Source: Streptomyces brasiliensis (GTDB lineage: Bacteria > Actinomycetota > Actinomycetes > Streptomycetales > Streptomycetaceae). From it: a DNA stretch of 64,000 nt. This document shows, in pieces, positions 1 through 7,979 of this stretch. The first letter of the stretch is position 1; every line of letters starts with the position of its first letter. The notes under the pieces are model-generated. The model saw nothing but the letters and a program-made list of their open reading frames with translations, was not told the origin of the DNA and made no database searches. Where the stretch lies: the NCBI RefSeq assembly GCF_014647875.1, contig NZ_BMQA01000034.1, forward strand, positions 18,972-82,971. The letters run 5' to 3'. A program made the translations under genes and the position numbers.

Positions 1-138
1 ACGGCGCCGGACGGGACGGATCTCCCCGGTGGGCCGGGTGAGCTGGAGACGCTGCTGGCCGCCGAGGAGCGGGCGGGGCGGACGGATCCGTATCGCGGGG
101 TGGCGGCGCTGCTGCATCTGTGCGGCGTACGGGGCTGA
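1..138 (+). CDS. 3' end of an unidentified protein (partial at window edge)
   Basis: Frame 1 is open from the first base to a TGA at 136-138 and gives about 45 residues ending in LLHLCGVRG. The piece is acidic and then leucine-rich, with strong third-position GC as in the neighbouring genes, so it is probably the true C-terminus of a gene that starts upstream. There is too little sequence to name a family. About 200 bases follow it before the protease gene. They contain no convincing gene, and I see no clear terminator there. Confidence 0.55.
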   Translation, partial: TAPDGTDLPGGPGELETLLAAEERAGRTDPYRGVAALLHLCGVRG

Positions 139-347
139 GCCGCCCGGGGGCGATGGGCCGGTTCGGCACCGCCGGATCGCGCCGCCTCGGCTGGGCGCCG
201 TTGCGGCGGATTCACGTCAGCGGGGCCGGATGGCGCGAGGCGCTGAGCGCTGTTGTGGCGGAGCCACGTCAGCAGGGGGGCTGATTCGGAGGCTCGTTCG
301 GGTCAAGTCCGGGGGACGGAGTGTCACCGGGTCGGGAGACTCGGCGT

Positions 348-1406
348 ATGGACGTCTTCCGTTGCCATGTTTCCCGGGCCGTCGGGCTGGTCGTCGTTCT
401 CGTGTGTGCCGTGGCCGGGTGTACGGGCTCCGGTTCGCCGGGGCAGGATCCGAGCACCCGGGCCGAGGCCCAGGTGCCGCGGGCCAGTAACGAGCTGGAG
501 AACGACTATCTGAAGGTGATCGCCAACGTGCTGCCGTCCGTCGTGCAGATCCAGGCCGGGCGGGATCTCGGGTCCGGGGTGGTGTACGACTCCCAGGGGC
601 ACATCGTCACCAACGCGCACGTGGTCGGGAACGAGAAGACCTTCAAGGTGACCACCGCCAACAGCGAGGAACCCCTCACCGCCCGCCTCGTCTACTCGTA
701 CCCGGCACAGGACCTCGCGGTGGTCAAGCTCGACCGCCTGCCCGAGGGGCTGGCGCCGGCCCGGTTCGCGGAGTCCAAGAAAGTGCAGGTCGGCCGGATC
801 GTGCTGGCCATGGGCTCGCCGCTCGGGCTGTCGTCCAGCGTGACACAGGGCATCGTGTCGGCGACCGGACGGACCGTCAGCGAGGGCGGCCAGGGCGGAG
901 GCACCGGCGCCACCATCGCGAACATGGTGCAGACCTCGGCGGCCATCAACCCGGGCAACAGCGGGGGCGCGCTGGTCGACCTGGACGGGCAGGTCATCGG
1001 CATTCCCACGCTCGCCGCGGCCGACCCCGACCTAGGCGGCACGGCGCCGGGCATCGGGTTCGCGATCCCGTCCTCGATGGTGAGGAGGATCGCCGACCAG
1101 ATCGTCAAGGAGGGCCGGGTCACCAACTCGGGGCGGGCGGCGCTCGGCATCACGGGGCGGACCGTCGTCGACGCGAACTTCCAGCCCGCCGGGGTCGCCG
1201 TGGTCGAGGTGCACAGCGGCGGCGCGGCCGACAAGGCGGGCATCCGGCCGGGTGACGTCATCACCAAGGTCGGGAGCGCCGGGATCAGCACGATCACCTC
1301 GCTGGCCGAAGCGCTGGCCGTGGACCGGCCGGGGCAGCGGACGACGGTGACGTTCCAGCGCGACGGCGCCGAGCGGACGGTGGGCGTGACGCTGGGCGAG
1401 CAGTGA
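348..1406 (+). CDS. HtrA/DegP-like lipoprotein serine protease with PDZ domain
   Basis: This is a trypsin-fold serine protease expected on the outer face of the membrane. The N-terminus has a hydrophobic signal ending in VAGC, a lipobox, so it is probably a lipoprotein. Counting from the upstream GTG at 321, the catalytic triad is His100 (VTNAHVV), Asp131 (QDLAVVKL) and Ser214 (NPGNSGGAL). A C-terminal PDZ domain contains AGIRPGDVITKVG. I chose the ATG at 348 because GGGAG lies 9 bases upstream and the signal peptide then starts cleanly; the GTG at 321 remains possible. The family degrades or refolds damaged envelope proteins. The substrate here is unknown. Confidence 0.88.
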   Translation: MDVFRCHVSRAVGLVVVLVCAVAGCTGSGSPGQDPSTRAEAQVPRASNELENDYLKVIANVLPSVVQIQAGRDLGSGVVYDSQGHIVTNAHVVGNEKTFKVTTANSEEPLTARLVYSYPAQDLAVVKLDRLPEGLAPARFAESKKVQVGRIVLAMGSPLGLSSSVTQGIVSATGRTVSEGGQGGGTGATIANMVQTSAAINPGNSGGALVDLDGQVIGIPTLAAADPDLGGTAPGIGFAIPSSMVRRIADQIVKEGRVTNSGRAALGITGRTVVDANFQPAGVAVVEVHSGGAADKAGIRPGDVITKVGSAGISTITSLAEALAVDRPGQRTTVTFQRDGAERTVGVTLGEQ

Positions 1407-1414
1407 GCGGGCGG

Positions 1415-1452
1415 AAGGGGCGGCCCCGGCCGGGCCCGGGGGCCGCCCCCTT
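1415..1452 (+). terminator. GC-rich hairpin terminator after the protease gene
   Basis: AGGGGCGGCCCC pairs with GGGGGCCGCCCCCT across a short GC-rich loop, 10 bases after the protease stop and just before the end of the convergent small gene. It lacks a clean U-tract, as is usual in Streptomyces. It probably serves both genes. Confidence 0.6.
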
Positions 1453-1466
1453 GCGTGCGGGTGCCG

Positions 1467-1679
1467 TTACGACTCGTCGGCGTGCAGGCTCATCGGGCCG
1501 TAGATCTCCGTGACGTCCTCGAACAGCCGCACCTGGTCGGCGCCGCCGGCGAGCAGGTCCTTCCAGTACTCACCGATCCAGGACTCGGCATCCCCCTGCG
1601 TGGTGAACTCCTCGGGCTGCACGGCGGGCTGGACCTCCGTCCCGTCGGCCTTCTCGAACCGCCACGTCCATGCCGTCAT
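1467..1679 (-). CDS. Small conserved hypothetical protein (70 aa)
   Basis: A 70-residue acidic cytoplasmic protein starting MTAWTWRFEKADG and ending PMSLHADES. It is rich in aromatic residues and has no signal peptide or membrane segment. The start is supported by GGAGG 8 bases upstream of the ATG on the minus strand. It ends in a TAA stop beside the shared terminator. A much longer minus-strand open frame runs through it from 5.4 kb, but that extension is antisense to cobU and cobT and is not a gene. I do not recognise a function. Confidence 0.7.
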   Translation of the reverse strand: MTAWTWRFEKADGTEVQPAVQPEEFTTQGDAESWIGEYWKDLLAGGADQVRLFEDVTEIYGPMSLHADES

Positions 1680-1803
1680 GTAGGGGCCTCCCAGGTGTGA
1701 GCGCGTCTGGATCGAAGCGTAGACGCTCCTCGGGCGGGGCCGGGAGAGGACTGAGGGCGCTTCAGACGCGCGGCACGTGCGAGAACACGGGAAAATCAGT
1801 TCC

Positions 1804-3006
1804 GTGGAAGTGACTTTGCTCGGCACCGGTGCCCCGGCGGGACTGCCTCGCCCCGACTGTCCCTGCGCGGTGTGCGCGACCGCGCTCGGCCCGGACGCGC
1901 GCGCGGCGACCGCGCTGCTCGTGGACGGGGCGGTGCTGCTCGACCTGACGCCCGGGGCGGCGTTCGCGGCCGCGCGGGCGGGCCGTTCGCTGGGCGGCGT
2001 ACGGCAGGTACTGCTGTCGCATCCGCACGACGGACCGGCGGTGGAGGTGCCGGCCGGACTGCCGCAGCCCGTACGGGTGCCGGACGGGCGGGAGTTGACG
2101 CTGCTGACGGGGCATCGGGTTCGGGCGCTGGCGATGGACGCGGGCGGCACCGGATACGCGGTGACCGGGCCGGACGGGCAGCGGTTGCTGTATCTGCCGC
2201 CGGGGAGCGCGCCGGCCGGTCTGGAGGAGGGGACCGACGGGGCGTACGACATGGTGCTCACCGATGTCGTGGGGCGGCCGGACGCGCTGGCGAAGCTGCG
2301 GGCTGTGGGCGCGGTCGGGCCGGCCACGGACGTGATCGCCGTCCACCTCGACCACGGCGTGCCGCCGGGCGCGGAGCTCAGGCGGCGGCTGGCGGCGGCC
2401 GGGGCGCGTGCGGTGCCGGACGGGACGACGCTGGTGGTGGGCGCGTACGAGGAGGTGCCGGACGTGCCGCGCCGGACGCTGGTGCTGGGCGGCGCGCGGT
2501 CGGGGAAGTCGGTGGAGGCCGAGCGGCGCCTGGAGGCGTTCCCGGACGTGCTGTACGTGGCGACGGGGGGCGCTCGCGACGGCGACTCCGAGTGGGCGGA
2601 GCGGGTGGCGGTCCACCGGGAGCGGCGGCCGGGGTCGTGGCGTACCAAGGAGACCTGCGATCTGGTGCCGTTGCTGGCACAGGACGGGCCGCCGGTGCTG
2701 ATCGACTGTCTGTCGCTGTGGCTGACGGACGCGATGGACTCCGTCGGGGCGTGGGACGACGCGGAGTGGTCGTCCGGCGGGGAGCACGCGTTGCGGGAGC
2801 GGGTGCGGGAGCTGACGTCGGCGCTGCGCGCCACCCGGCGGACCGTCGTCGCCGTCTCGAACGAGGTCGGCTCGGGCATCGTGCCCGCGACGGCGTCCGG
2901 ACGCCGGTACCGGGACGAGTTGGGCCGGCTGAACGCGGCGTTCGCGCACGAGTGCGAGCACGTGCTGCTGGTGGTCGCCGGGCAGGCGCTGGTGTTGCGC
3001 GGCTGA
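1804..3006 (+). CDS. cobU: Adenosylcobinamide kinase/guanylyltransferase fused to a beta-lactamase-fold domain
   Basis: The C-terminal half (about residues 222-400) is CobU, which phosphorylates adenosylcobinamide and transfers GMP in late cobalamin nucleotide-loop assembly. It carries the P-loop GGARSGKS (229-236), LIDCLSLWLTD, and SNEVGSGIVP. The first 215 residues resemble a metallo-beta-lactamase fold with a degenerate metal motif (SHPHDG, LTD, VHLDHG). I chose the GTG at 1804 because the fold begins immediately with EVTLLGTGAP; the GTG at 1777 has no good ribosome site. cobT lies 1.2 kb downstream and cobS at 8.8 kb, so the pathway is clustered but not a single operon. The role of the N-terminal domain is unknown. 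Confidence 0.88.
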   Translation: MEVTLLGTGAPAGLPRPDCPCAVCATALGPDARAATALLVDGAVLLDLTPGAAFAAARAGRSLGGVRQVLLSHPHDGPAVEVPAGLPQPVRVPDGRELTLLTGHRVRALAMDAGGTGYAVTGPDGQRLLYLPPGSAPAGLEEGTDGAYDMVLTDVVGRPDALAKLRAVGAVGPATDVIAVHLDHGVPPGAELRRRLAAAGARAVPDGTTLVVGAYEEVPDVPRRTLVLGGARSGKSVEAERRLEAFPDVLYVATGGARDGDSEWAERVAVHRERRPGSWRTKETCDLVPLLAQDGPPVLIDCLSLWLTDAMDSVGAWDDAEWSSGGEHALRERVRELTSALRATRRTVVAVSNEVGSGIVPATASGRRYRDELGRLNAAFAHECEHVLLVVAGQALVLRG

Positions 3007-3008
3007 CC

Positions 3009-3047
3009 AGTGCTGTGGCCGGCAAACCTTCCCGGCCACAGCACTAG
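3009..3047. repeat. Short copy of an inverted-repeat element, acting as a bidirectional terminator
   Basis: AGTGCTGTGGCCGG (3009-3022) and its exact complement (3032-3045) form a 14-bp stem with a 9-base loop. It lies between the convergent cobU and methyltransferase genes. On the minus strand the 29 bases 3047-3019 are identical to the left end of the 168-bp element at 9572. The methyltransferase TAG stop (3046-3044) lies inside the repeat. It probably terminates both genes. Confidence 0.8.
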
Positions 3048-4027
3048 TCGAGCGCCTTGCGGGCGATGACGCGGTACGCGTTGGAGAAGCGGGTGCGGCG
3101 GAACACGGGCGCCAGGACGTGGTCCAGGGCCGCCGCCAGCACCGGCAGCGGCGCGGCCGCCCGCAGCAGGGGCTTCGGCAGGACGTGGGTGAGCGCCAGG
3201 GAGAGGGCCGCCGCGAGATCGTCGGGGGTGTGCGGGGCACGGCGGTCCGTGGTGACGATCGTGCAGCCCCGGGACTCCAGTTCCGCGCGGAGGTTGCCCA
3301 AGGGCATGAGGTGCAGATGGCGGGGCTGGCCGTGCGGGTGCCACCACTTGCCGAGCAGGGTGCCGAACGCGCTGCCGGGGTCGGCGACTTCGAGCAGGAG
3401 GTGGCCGCCGGGGCGCAGGACGCCGAGTGCGGCGCGGAGTTCCTCGCGCGGGTCGGGGGTGTGTTCCAGGTGGTGGAACATGCTGACCACGTCGTAGCGG
3501 GCGCGCAGGCGTACGGCGATGCGCGGATCGGTCAGCCGGCCGGTGTACGCCTCCTCGATCCGGCCCGCCGCACGGGCCTGCTGGACGCGGGGCGTGGGGT
3601 CGAGACCGTCGAACGACGTGTACGTGAACAGTTGACGCGCCGCCTCCGGGAAGCGGGCGTGGCCCGTGCCGACGTCCAGCCAGCTCTCCGGCTCGGCGAA
3701 ACCGGGACACACGAGCATGGCCCGCGCCGCGGCGCGGTGGCGGCGGGCGGAACGGACGCGCTCGGCGAAGGGCTGCGGGGGTGCGTCCCGCAGGTCGCGA
3801 TGGTGCCGGGCCAGGCCCTCCGCGGTGAGACGGGGGTTCTGGAAGGCGTGGGCGCAGTCCTGGCACTCGTCCACGACGAAGGTCCCGGGTGTACGGCGCC
3901 GCAGGTCGGGGGCGCGGAGCCGGGTGCGCAGCCGTCTGGAGCCGCACCAGGGACAGTCCTCGCGGCGTGGTTCGTGCACGGGTGCGGTGGCCCGGGGGGC
4001 GGGGGGCGTGGTCGGCTCCGGCGGCAT
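3044..4027 (-). CDS. SAM-dependent class I methyltransferase with N-terminal zinc-ribbon-like domain
   Basis: The N-terminal segment has paired cysteines, CPWCG and CQDC, suggesting a small zinc ribbon. A Rossmann methyltransferase domain follows, with motif I WLDVGTGHARF, an acidic FDGLDP, MFHHLEHTPDP, and LRPGGHLLLEVADP. This layout is typical of the Methyltransf_23 group that acts on small molecules or cell-envelope sugars. The substrate is not evident. The ATG at 4027 has GGGAG 6 bases upstream and is preferred to a TTG at 4051. The gene converges on cobU and its stop lies inside a repeat hairpin. Nothing links it directly to cobalamin. Confidence 0.8.
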   Translation of the reverse strand: MPPEPTTPPAPRATAPVHEPRREDCPWCGSRRLRTRLRAPDLRRRTPGTFVVDECQDCAHAFQNPRLTAEGLARHHRDLRDAPPQPFAERVRSARRHRAAARAMLVCPGFAEPESWLDVGTGHARFPEAARQLFTYTSFDGLDPTPRVQQARAAGRIEEAYTGRLTDPRIAVRLRARYDVVSMFHHLEHTPDPREELRAALGVLRPGGHLLLEVADPGSAFGTLLGKWWHPHGQPRHLHLMPLGNLRAELESRGCTIVTTDRRAPHTPDDLAAALSLALTHVLPKPLLRAAAPLPVLAAALDHVLAPVFRRTRFSNAYRVIARKALD

Positions 4028-4202
4028 GGGTGACTCCCGGTCGTAGGACAATCCTCACCGATCCTCGGCAATGCGCGGCAATCATTAGCAATCCGCCGCA
4101 AACGGAAGGTAGGGGATGGCGATCTTGGCTGCCAAGACGCCGTGCGGGTGGGGTGCCGACGTGGCGACCGGGAGTTCGCCCGCTGCCGGTACTGTTCGGC
4201 GA

Positions 4203-5333
4203 ATGAGCTCGCTTAATCTCGACGACTTCACCGATCTGATCGAGCGCCCCGACGGGGGCGTGCGCCGTGACGCCGAGGCGCGCCGGGAACGTCTGGTCGT
4301 ACCGCCCGGGTCCCTGGGGCGCCTCGACGACCTGGGTGAGTGGCTGACCGCGGCACAGGGCGTGGTACCGGTACGCCCCGTCGAACGGCCGCGGGTCGTG
4401 CTCTTCGCCGGCGACCACGGGATCGCCGAACTGGGCGTCTCCGCGCGGCCCGCGGGCAGTGCCGAACTGCTCGTGCGGGCGGTCCTGGAGGGCGGCAGTC
4501 CGGTGGCGGTCCTCGCGCGGCGGCTCGGGGTGCCGGTGCGGGTGGTGGACATGGCGCTGGACTGCGAACCGGAGGCGTTCCCGGCCGATGTCGTACGGCA
4601 CCGGGTGCGGCGCGGCAGCGGTCGTATCGACGTCGAGGACGCGCTGACCCTGGACGAGGCCGAGGCGGCCTTCCGGGCGGGTGTCGCGGTGGCCGACGAG
4701 GAGGCCGACTCCGGTACGGATCTGGTGGTCCTCGGGGATGTGAGCGTGGGCGGGACGACGGCGGCTGCCGTGCTCGTCGCCGCGCTGTGCGGGACCGACG
4801 CGTCGGTGGTGACCGGCCGGGGCGGCCTCGCGATCGACGATCTGGCGTGGATGCGCAAGTGCGCCGCGATCCGGGACGCGCTGCGGCGGGCGCGGCCGGT
4901 ACTCGGGGACCAGTTGCAGTTGCTGGCGACCGTGGGCGGGGCCGACCTCGCGGCGATGACCGGCTTCCTGCTGCAAGCGGCCGTCCGGAAGCTGCCGGTG
5001 GTGCTGGACGGCGTGGTGTCCTCGGCGTGCGCGCTGGTCGGGCAGCGGATCGCGTTCCGGGCGCCGGACTGGTGGCTGGCCGGGCACGACAGCGGGGAAC
5101 CGGGGCAGGCGAAGGCGCTGGACCGGATGGCACTGGAGCCACTGCTGGACCAGGGCGTGAAGGTGGGCGAGGGGGTCGGGGCGTTGCTCGCTCTGCCGTT
5201 GGTCCAGGCCGCGGCGTCTCTCACAGCGGAACTTCCCGAGGATCCTGCGCTTTCGGAAGAGGCGGAACTCCCCGAGAAGCCGGGGCTTTCGGAGGAGGCG
5301 GGGCTTTCCGACGAGGCGGAGGAGAAGGAGTAG
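4203..5333 (+). CDS. cobT: Nicotinate-nucleotide--dimethylbenzimidazole phosphoribosyltransferase
   Basis: CobT makes alpha-ribazole phosphate, the lower ligand precursor of cobalamin. Visible family features are PPGSLGRLDDLG (35-46), VLFAGDHGIAELGVS, GDVSVGGTTAAA, VLDGVVSSACA, and the catalytic glutamate region KVGEGVGALLALPL (Glu323). Residues 343-376 form a low-complexity acidic tail of imperfect ELPE/LSEEA repeats that the enzyme does not need. The ATG at 4203 follows TACTGT by 7 bases, so a leaderless transcript is possible. An in-frame ATG at 4116 has a GGAAGG-type site but adds residues unlike the family. Confidence 0.92.
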   Translation: MSSLNLDDFTDLIERPDGGVRRDAEARRERLVVPPGSLGRLDDLGEWLTAAQGVVPVRPVERPRVVLFAGDHGIAELGVSARPAGSAELLVRAVLEGGSPVAVLARRLGVPVRVVDMALDCEPEAFPADVVRHRVRRGSGRIDVEDALTLDEAEAAFRAGVAVADEEADSGTDLVVLGDVSVGGTTAAAVLVAALCGTDASVVTGRGGLAIDDLAWMRKCAAIRDALRRARPVLGDQLQLLATVGGADLAAMTGFLLQAAVRKLPVVLDGVVSSACALVGQRIAFRAPDWWLAGHDSGEPGQAKALDRMALEPLLDQGVKVGEGVGALLALPLVQAAASLTAELPEDPALSEEAELPEKPGLSEEAGLSDEAEEKE

Positions 5334-5473
5334 TCGGTGACGGCGAGTTCGGCACCGCCGGACTGCGCCGTCCCGGTCGAGTGCTGTCGCGGCGGATTCG
5401 AGGGGGCGACGGGGCAGAGGGGACGTCAGCAATAACCAGGGACAGGTGAATTGCGGGCATATGATCCCTTTTC

Positions 5474-7258
5474 ATGAGATATGCCCGAATTGCCACTGAA
5501 CGGGGAGCCGGAGACGGGCCGTCGGGCGGCGCGGCCGGTGCTCGCGCCGCCGCCTTCGCCGTCTGGTACTTGCGGGGCGTCGCCTTCGTCAACTTCCTCA
5601 GTGCCGTGTGGGTGTCCCTCGGGCAGGACGTACGACGGCACAATCAGGAGAACTTCTTCACGCCGTACCTGCTGACCGCCGGCTTCGCCTCCGGTGTGTT
5701 CACCGCGTTCCTCGCCATCACCATGCGCCGCCGCAAGCGCGCCGCCTGGATCCTGAATCTGGTGCTCGGCGGAGCGTTCCTCGCGCTGTTCGCCGTGGCC
5801 ATGGTTTTCCCGGAGATCCGGCGGTACGCCCAGAACTGGATCTCCCTGGGCCTCACGGCCGCCTTCGTCGCCGCGCTGCTCGTCGGGCGGCGCGCGTTCT
5901 ATGCCAAGGGCGACCGGTCCAACCCGAGGCTCGCCGCCGGCGTCGCGGTCGGCGGCGGCCTCGGCGCCTCCCTGCTGGCCGCGCTCCTCGTGACGGTCAC
6001 CAACCGATCGCCGGACGCCGGGAGTTCGACGTTCCCGGAGCGCTGGCACTACGGGACGCTGCGGCTGGTGTCGGTCGCCGCCGACGAGTCCCGGTTTCCC
6101 GGGATCTCCACGCCCAACTGGGTCAACGTCGTCGTCAACGTGCTCAGCACCGCCCTCGTCCTCGCCGTGCTGTACGCGGCCTTCCGCTCCCGGCGCGCCG
6201 TCGACCCGCTCACCGAGGACGACGAGAAGCGGCTGCGGGAACTGCTGGAGCGGCATGGCGAGCGGGACTCGCTCGGGTACTTCGCGCTGCGCAGGGAGAA
6301 GAGCGTGGTGTGGTCGCCGACCGGAAAGGCCGCGGTGGCGTACCGGGTCGTGGGCGGGGTCTCGCTGGCCTCCGGCGATCCGCTCGGCGACCCCGAGGCA
6401 TGGCCCGGCGCGATCGTGCCGTGGCTCGCCGAGGCGCGGGCGCACGGGTGGATCCCGGCGGTGATGGGCGCGAGCGAGGAGGCCGGCACCGTGTACACGC
6501 GGCACGGCCTCGACGCGCTGGAACTCGGCGACGAGGCCCTGGTGGAGGTGGCCGAGTTCACGCTGGAGGGGCGGGCCATGCGCACCGTACGGCAGGCGCA
6601 CAACCGCGTGCGGCGGGCCGGGTACACGGTGCGCGTCCGGCGCCACGAGGACGTGCCGGCCGACGAGATGGCGTATCTGATCGAGCGGGCGGACGACTGG
6701 CGGGACGGGGCCACCGAGCGCGGGTTCAGCATGGCGCTCGGGCGGCTCGGGGACCCGGGGGACGGGCGGTGCGTGATGCTCGAGTGCCGGGACGGGCAGG
6801 GCGAACTGAAGGCGCTGCTGTCGTTCGTGCCGTGGGGCCCGCACGGGCTGTCGCTCGACCTCATGCGGCGGGACCGGGACGCCGACAACGGGCTGATGGA
6901 GTTCATGGTCATCGAGTTGCTGCGGCGCTCCCGGGAGATCGGGATCACGCAGGTCTCGCTCAACTTCGCCATGTTCCGGTCCGTCTTCGAACGTGGCGCG
7001 CGCCTCGGTGCCGGTCCGGTGCTGCGGCTGTGGCGGTCACTGCTCAGCTTCTTCTCGCGCTGGTGGCAGATCGAGTCGCTGTACCGCGCCAACGCCAAGT
7101 ACCGGCCCATCTGGGAGCCGCGGTTCCTGCTCTTCGAGAAGAGCGCGGACCTGCCGCGCATCGGCCTCGCCTCCGCGCGCGCGGAGGGGTTCCTGGGCAC
7201 CCTGCCGTCGGGGCTGCCGAAGTGGCTGCACCGCAGACAGCTGAAGACACATCGATGA
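5474..7258 (+). CDS. Membrane protein with phosphatidylglycerol lysyltransferase (DUF2156) domain
   Basis: The N-terminal 250 residues contain about five hydrophobic segments (WYLRGVAFVNFLSAVW, LLTAGFASGVFTAFLAI, ILNLVLGGAFLALFAV and two more). The C-terminal 330 residues form the GNAT-like LPG-synthase domain, with SLASGDPLGDPEAW, AVMGASEEAGTVYTRHGL, LSFVPWGPHGLSLDLMRRD, and ESLYRANAKYRPIWEPR. Relatives in the MprF/LysX group transfer aminoacyl groups from tRNA to phospholipid or act on other lipids. I see no tRNA-synthetase domain. The next gene starts 10 bases downstream, so the two are probably co-transcribed. The exact acceptor is not determinable. Confidence 0.83.
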   Translation: MRYARIATERGAGDGPSGGAAGARAAAFAVWYLRGVAFVNFLSAVWVSLGQDVRRHNQENFFTPYLLTAGFASGVFTAFLAITMRRRKRAAWILNLVLGGAFLALFAVAMVFPEIRRYAQNWISLGLTAAFVAALLVGRRAFYAKGDRSNPRLAAGVAVGGGLGASLLAALLVTVTNRSPDAGSSTFPERWHYGTLRLVSVAADESRFPGISTPNWVNVVVNVLSTALVLAVLYAAFRSRRAVDPLTEDDEKRLRELLERHGERDSLGYFALRREKSVVWSPTGKAAVAYRVVGGVSLASGDPLGDPEAWPGAIVPWLAEARAHGWIPAVMGASEEAGTVYTRHGLDALELGDEALVEVAEFTLEGRAMRTVRQAHNRVRRAGYTVRVRRHEDVPADEMAYLIERADDWRDGATERGFSMALGRLGDPGDGRCVMLECRDGQGELKALLSFVPWGPHGLSLDLMRRDRDADNGLMEFMVIELLRRSREIGITQVSLNFAMFRSVFERGARLGAGPVLRLWRSLLSFFSRWWQIESLYRANAKYRPIWEPRFLLFEKSADLPRIGLASARAEGFLGTLPSGLPKWLHRRQLKTHR

Positions 7259-7268
7259 GGACCGCTGT

Positions 7269-7979
7269 ATGAGAAGGCTCGCGCGCTGGGGCCGCGTCGA
7301 GTGGGGGCTGCTGTACGTCACCGTGCGCAGACCGCTGCTCAAGCGGCGCCTGGCGGCGGTGCCGATGACGGTCGGGGCGGTGTGTCTGACGGCGGTACTG
7401 CAGATCGTGCAGAACCAGTCGTGGGGCTACCGGCTCGTGCAGAACGCGGGCGCGGTGCGAGCCGAGGAGCCGTTGTGGCTGGGCCTGTTGCGCACTCCAC
7501 TGTCGCTGTTCGTCCCCGCGCTGGACCTGCCGGTGTGGGGCGCGCTGGCGCAGATCCTGTTCGTGTTCGGCGTCGCCGAGATCTGCCTGGGCCGCCGGCG
7601 GACGCTGACTGTCGCGTACGTCGCGACGCTGGCCGGGACGCTGTACGCGCGCGTGGGCATTGCCCTCGGCCCCGGCCACCCGCTGGGGCTGCCGGTCTCG
7701 GACGCGCAGGTCGTGGACACCGGCCCGTCGGCGGCCGTGGTGGGCCTCGCCGTCTGTCTGGGCTGGCGCTACGGCGCCTATGCCACGGCGGGGGCGGTGG
7801 CGGCGGCGATGGCGACCGAGGTACTGGTCAAGGAGAACCTCGCCGGCAAGGAACATCTGGCGGCGCTGGTGGGCGTGGCGGTGCTGTGCGGGATGCCGGC
7901 GCTGCGTCACCGGCTCCGTCGAGGTCATCGGCGGTCGGGCAGGCGGGCCGGGTCGGGTTTGCCGCCGATCCAGTCCTGA
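7269..7979 (+). CDS. Integral membrane protein, function unknown
   Basis: A 236-residue protein with several hydrophobic segments: MTVGAVCLTAVLQIV, LWLGLLRTPLSLFV, WGALAQILFVFGVAEICLG, YVATLAGTLYARVGIAL, AAVVGLAVCLGW, and AALVGVAVLCGM. The spacing resembles rhomboid-like six-helix proteins, but I see no GxSG serine, so it may be an inactive relative. GAGGA lies about 8 bases before the ATG. It follows the lipid transferase gene by 10 bases, suggesting one operon. Its last 55 bases overlap the end of the convergent membrane gene, an unusually long convergent overlap. Confidence 0.72.
   Translation: MRRLARWGRVEWGLLYVTVRRPLLKRRLAAVPMTVGAVCLTAVLQIVQNQSWGYRLVQNAGAVRAEEPLWLGLLRTPLSLFVPALDLPVWGALAQILFVFGVAEICLGRRRTLTVAYVATLAGTLYARVGIALGPGHPLGLPVSDAQVVDTGPSAAVVGLAVCLGWRYGAYATAGAVAAAMATEVLVKENLAGKEHLAALVGVAVLCGMPALRHRLRRGHRRSGRRAGSGLPPIQS

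Noticed and set aside
4052..4202. Cobalamin riboswitch before cobT or cobS
   Set aside because: No B12-box-like sequence or long structured leader is visible before cobU, cobT or cobS.
1467..5432. Very long minus-strand open frame (about 1321 codons) across cobU and cobT
   Set aside because: It is antisense to clear cob genes, has low-complexity Arg/Pro/Ala translation, and only its last 70 codons form a sensible protein with a ribosome site.
7925..7979. Overlap of convergent membrane genes as an annotation error
   Set aside because: Both frames show continuous membrane-protein sequence up to their stops, so a real 55-base overlap is more likely.
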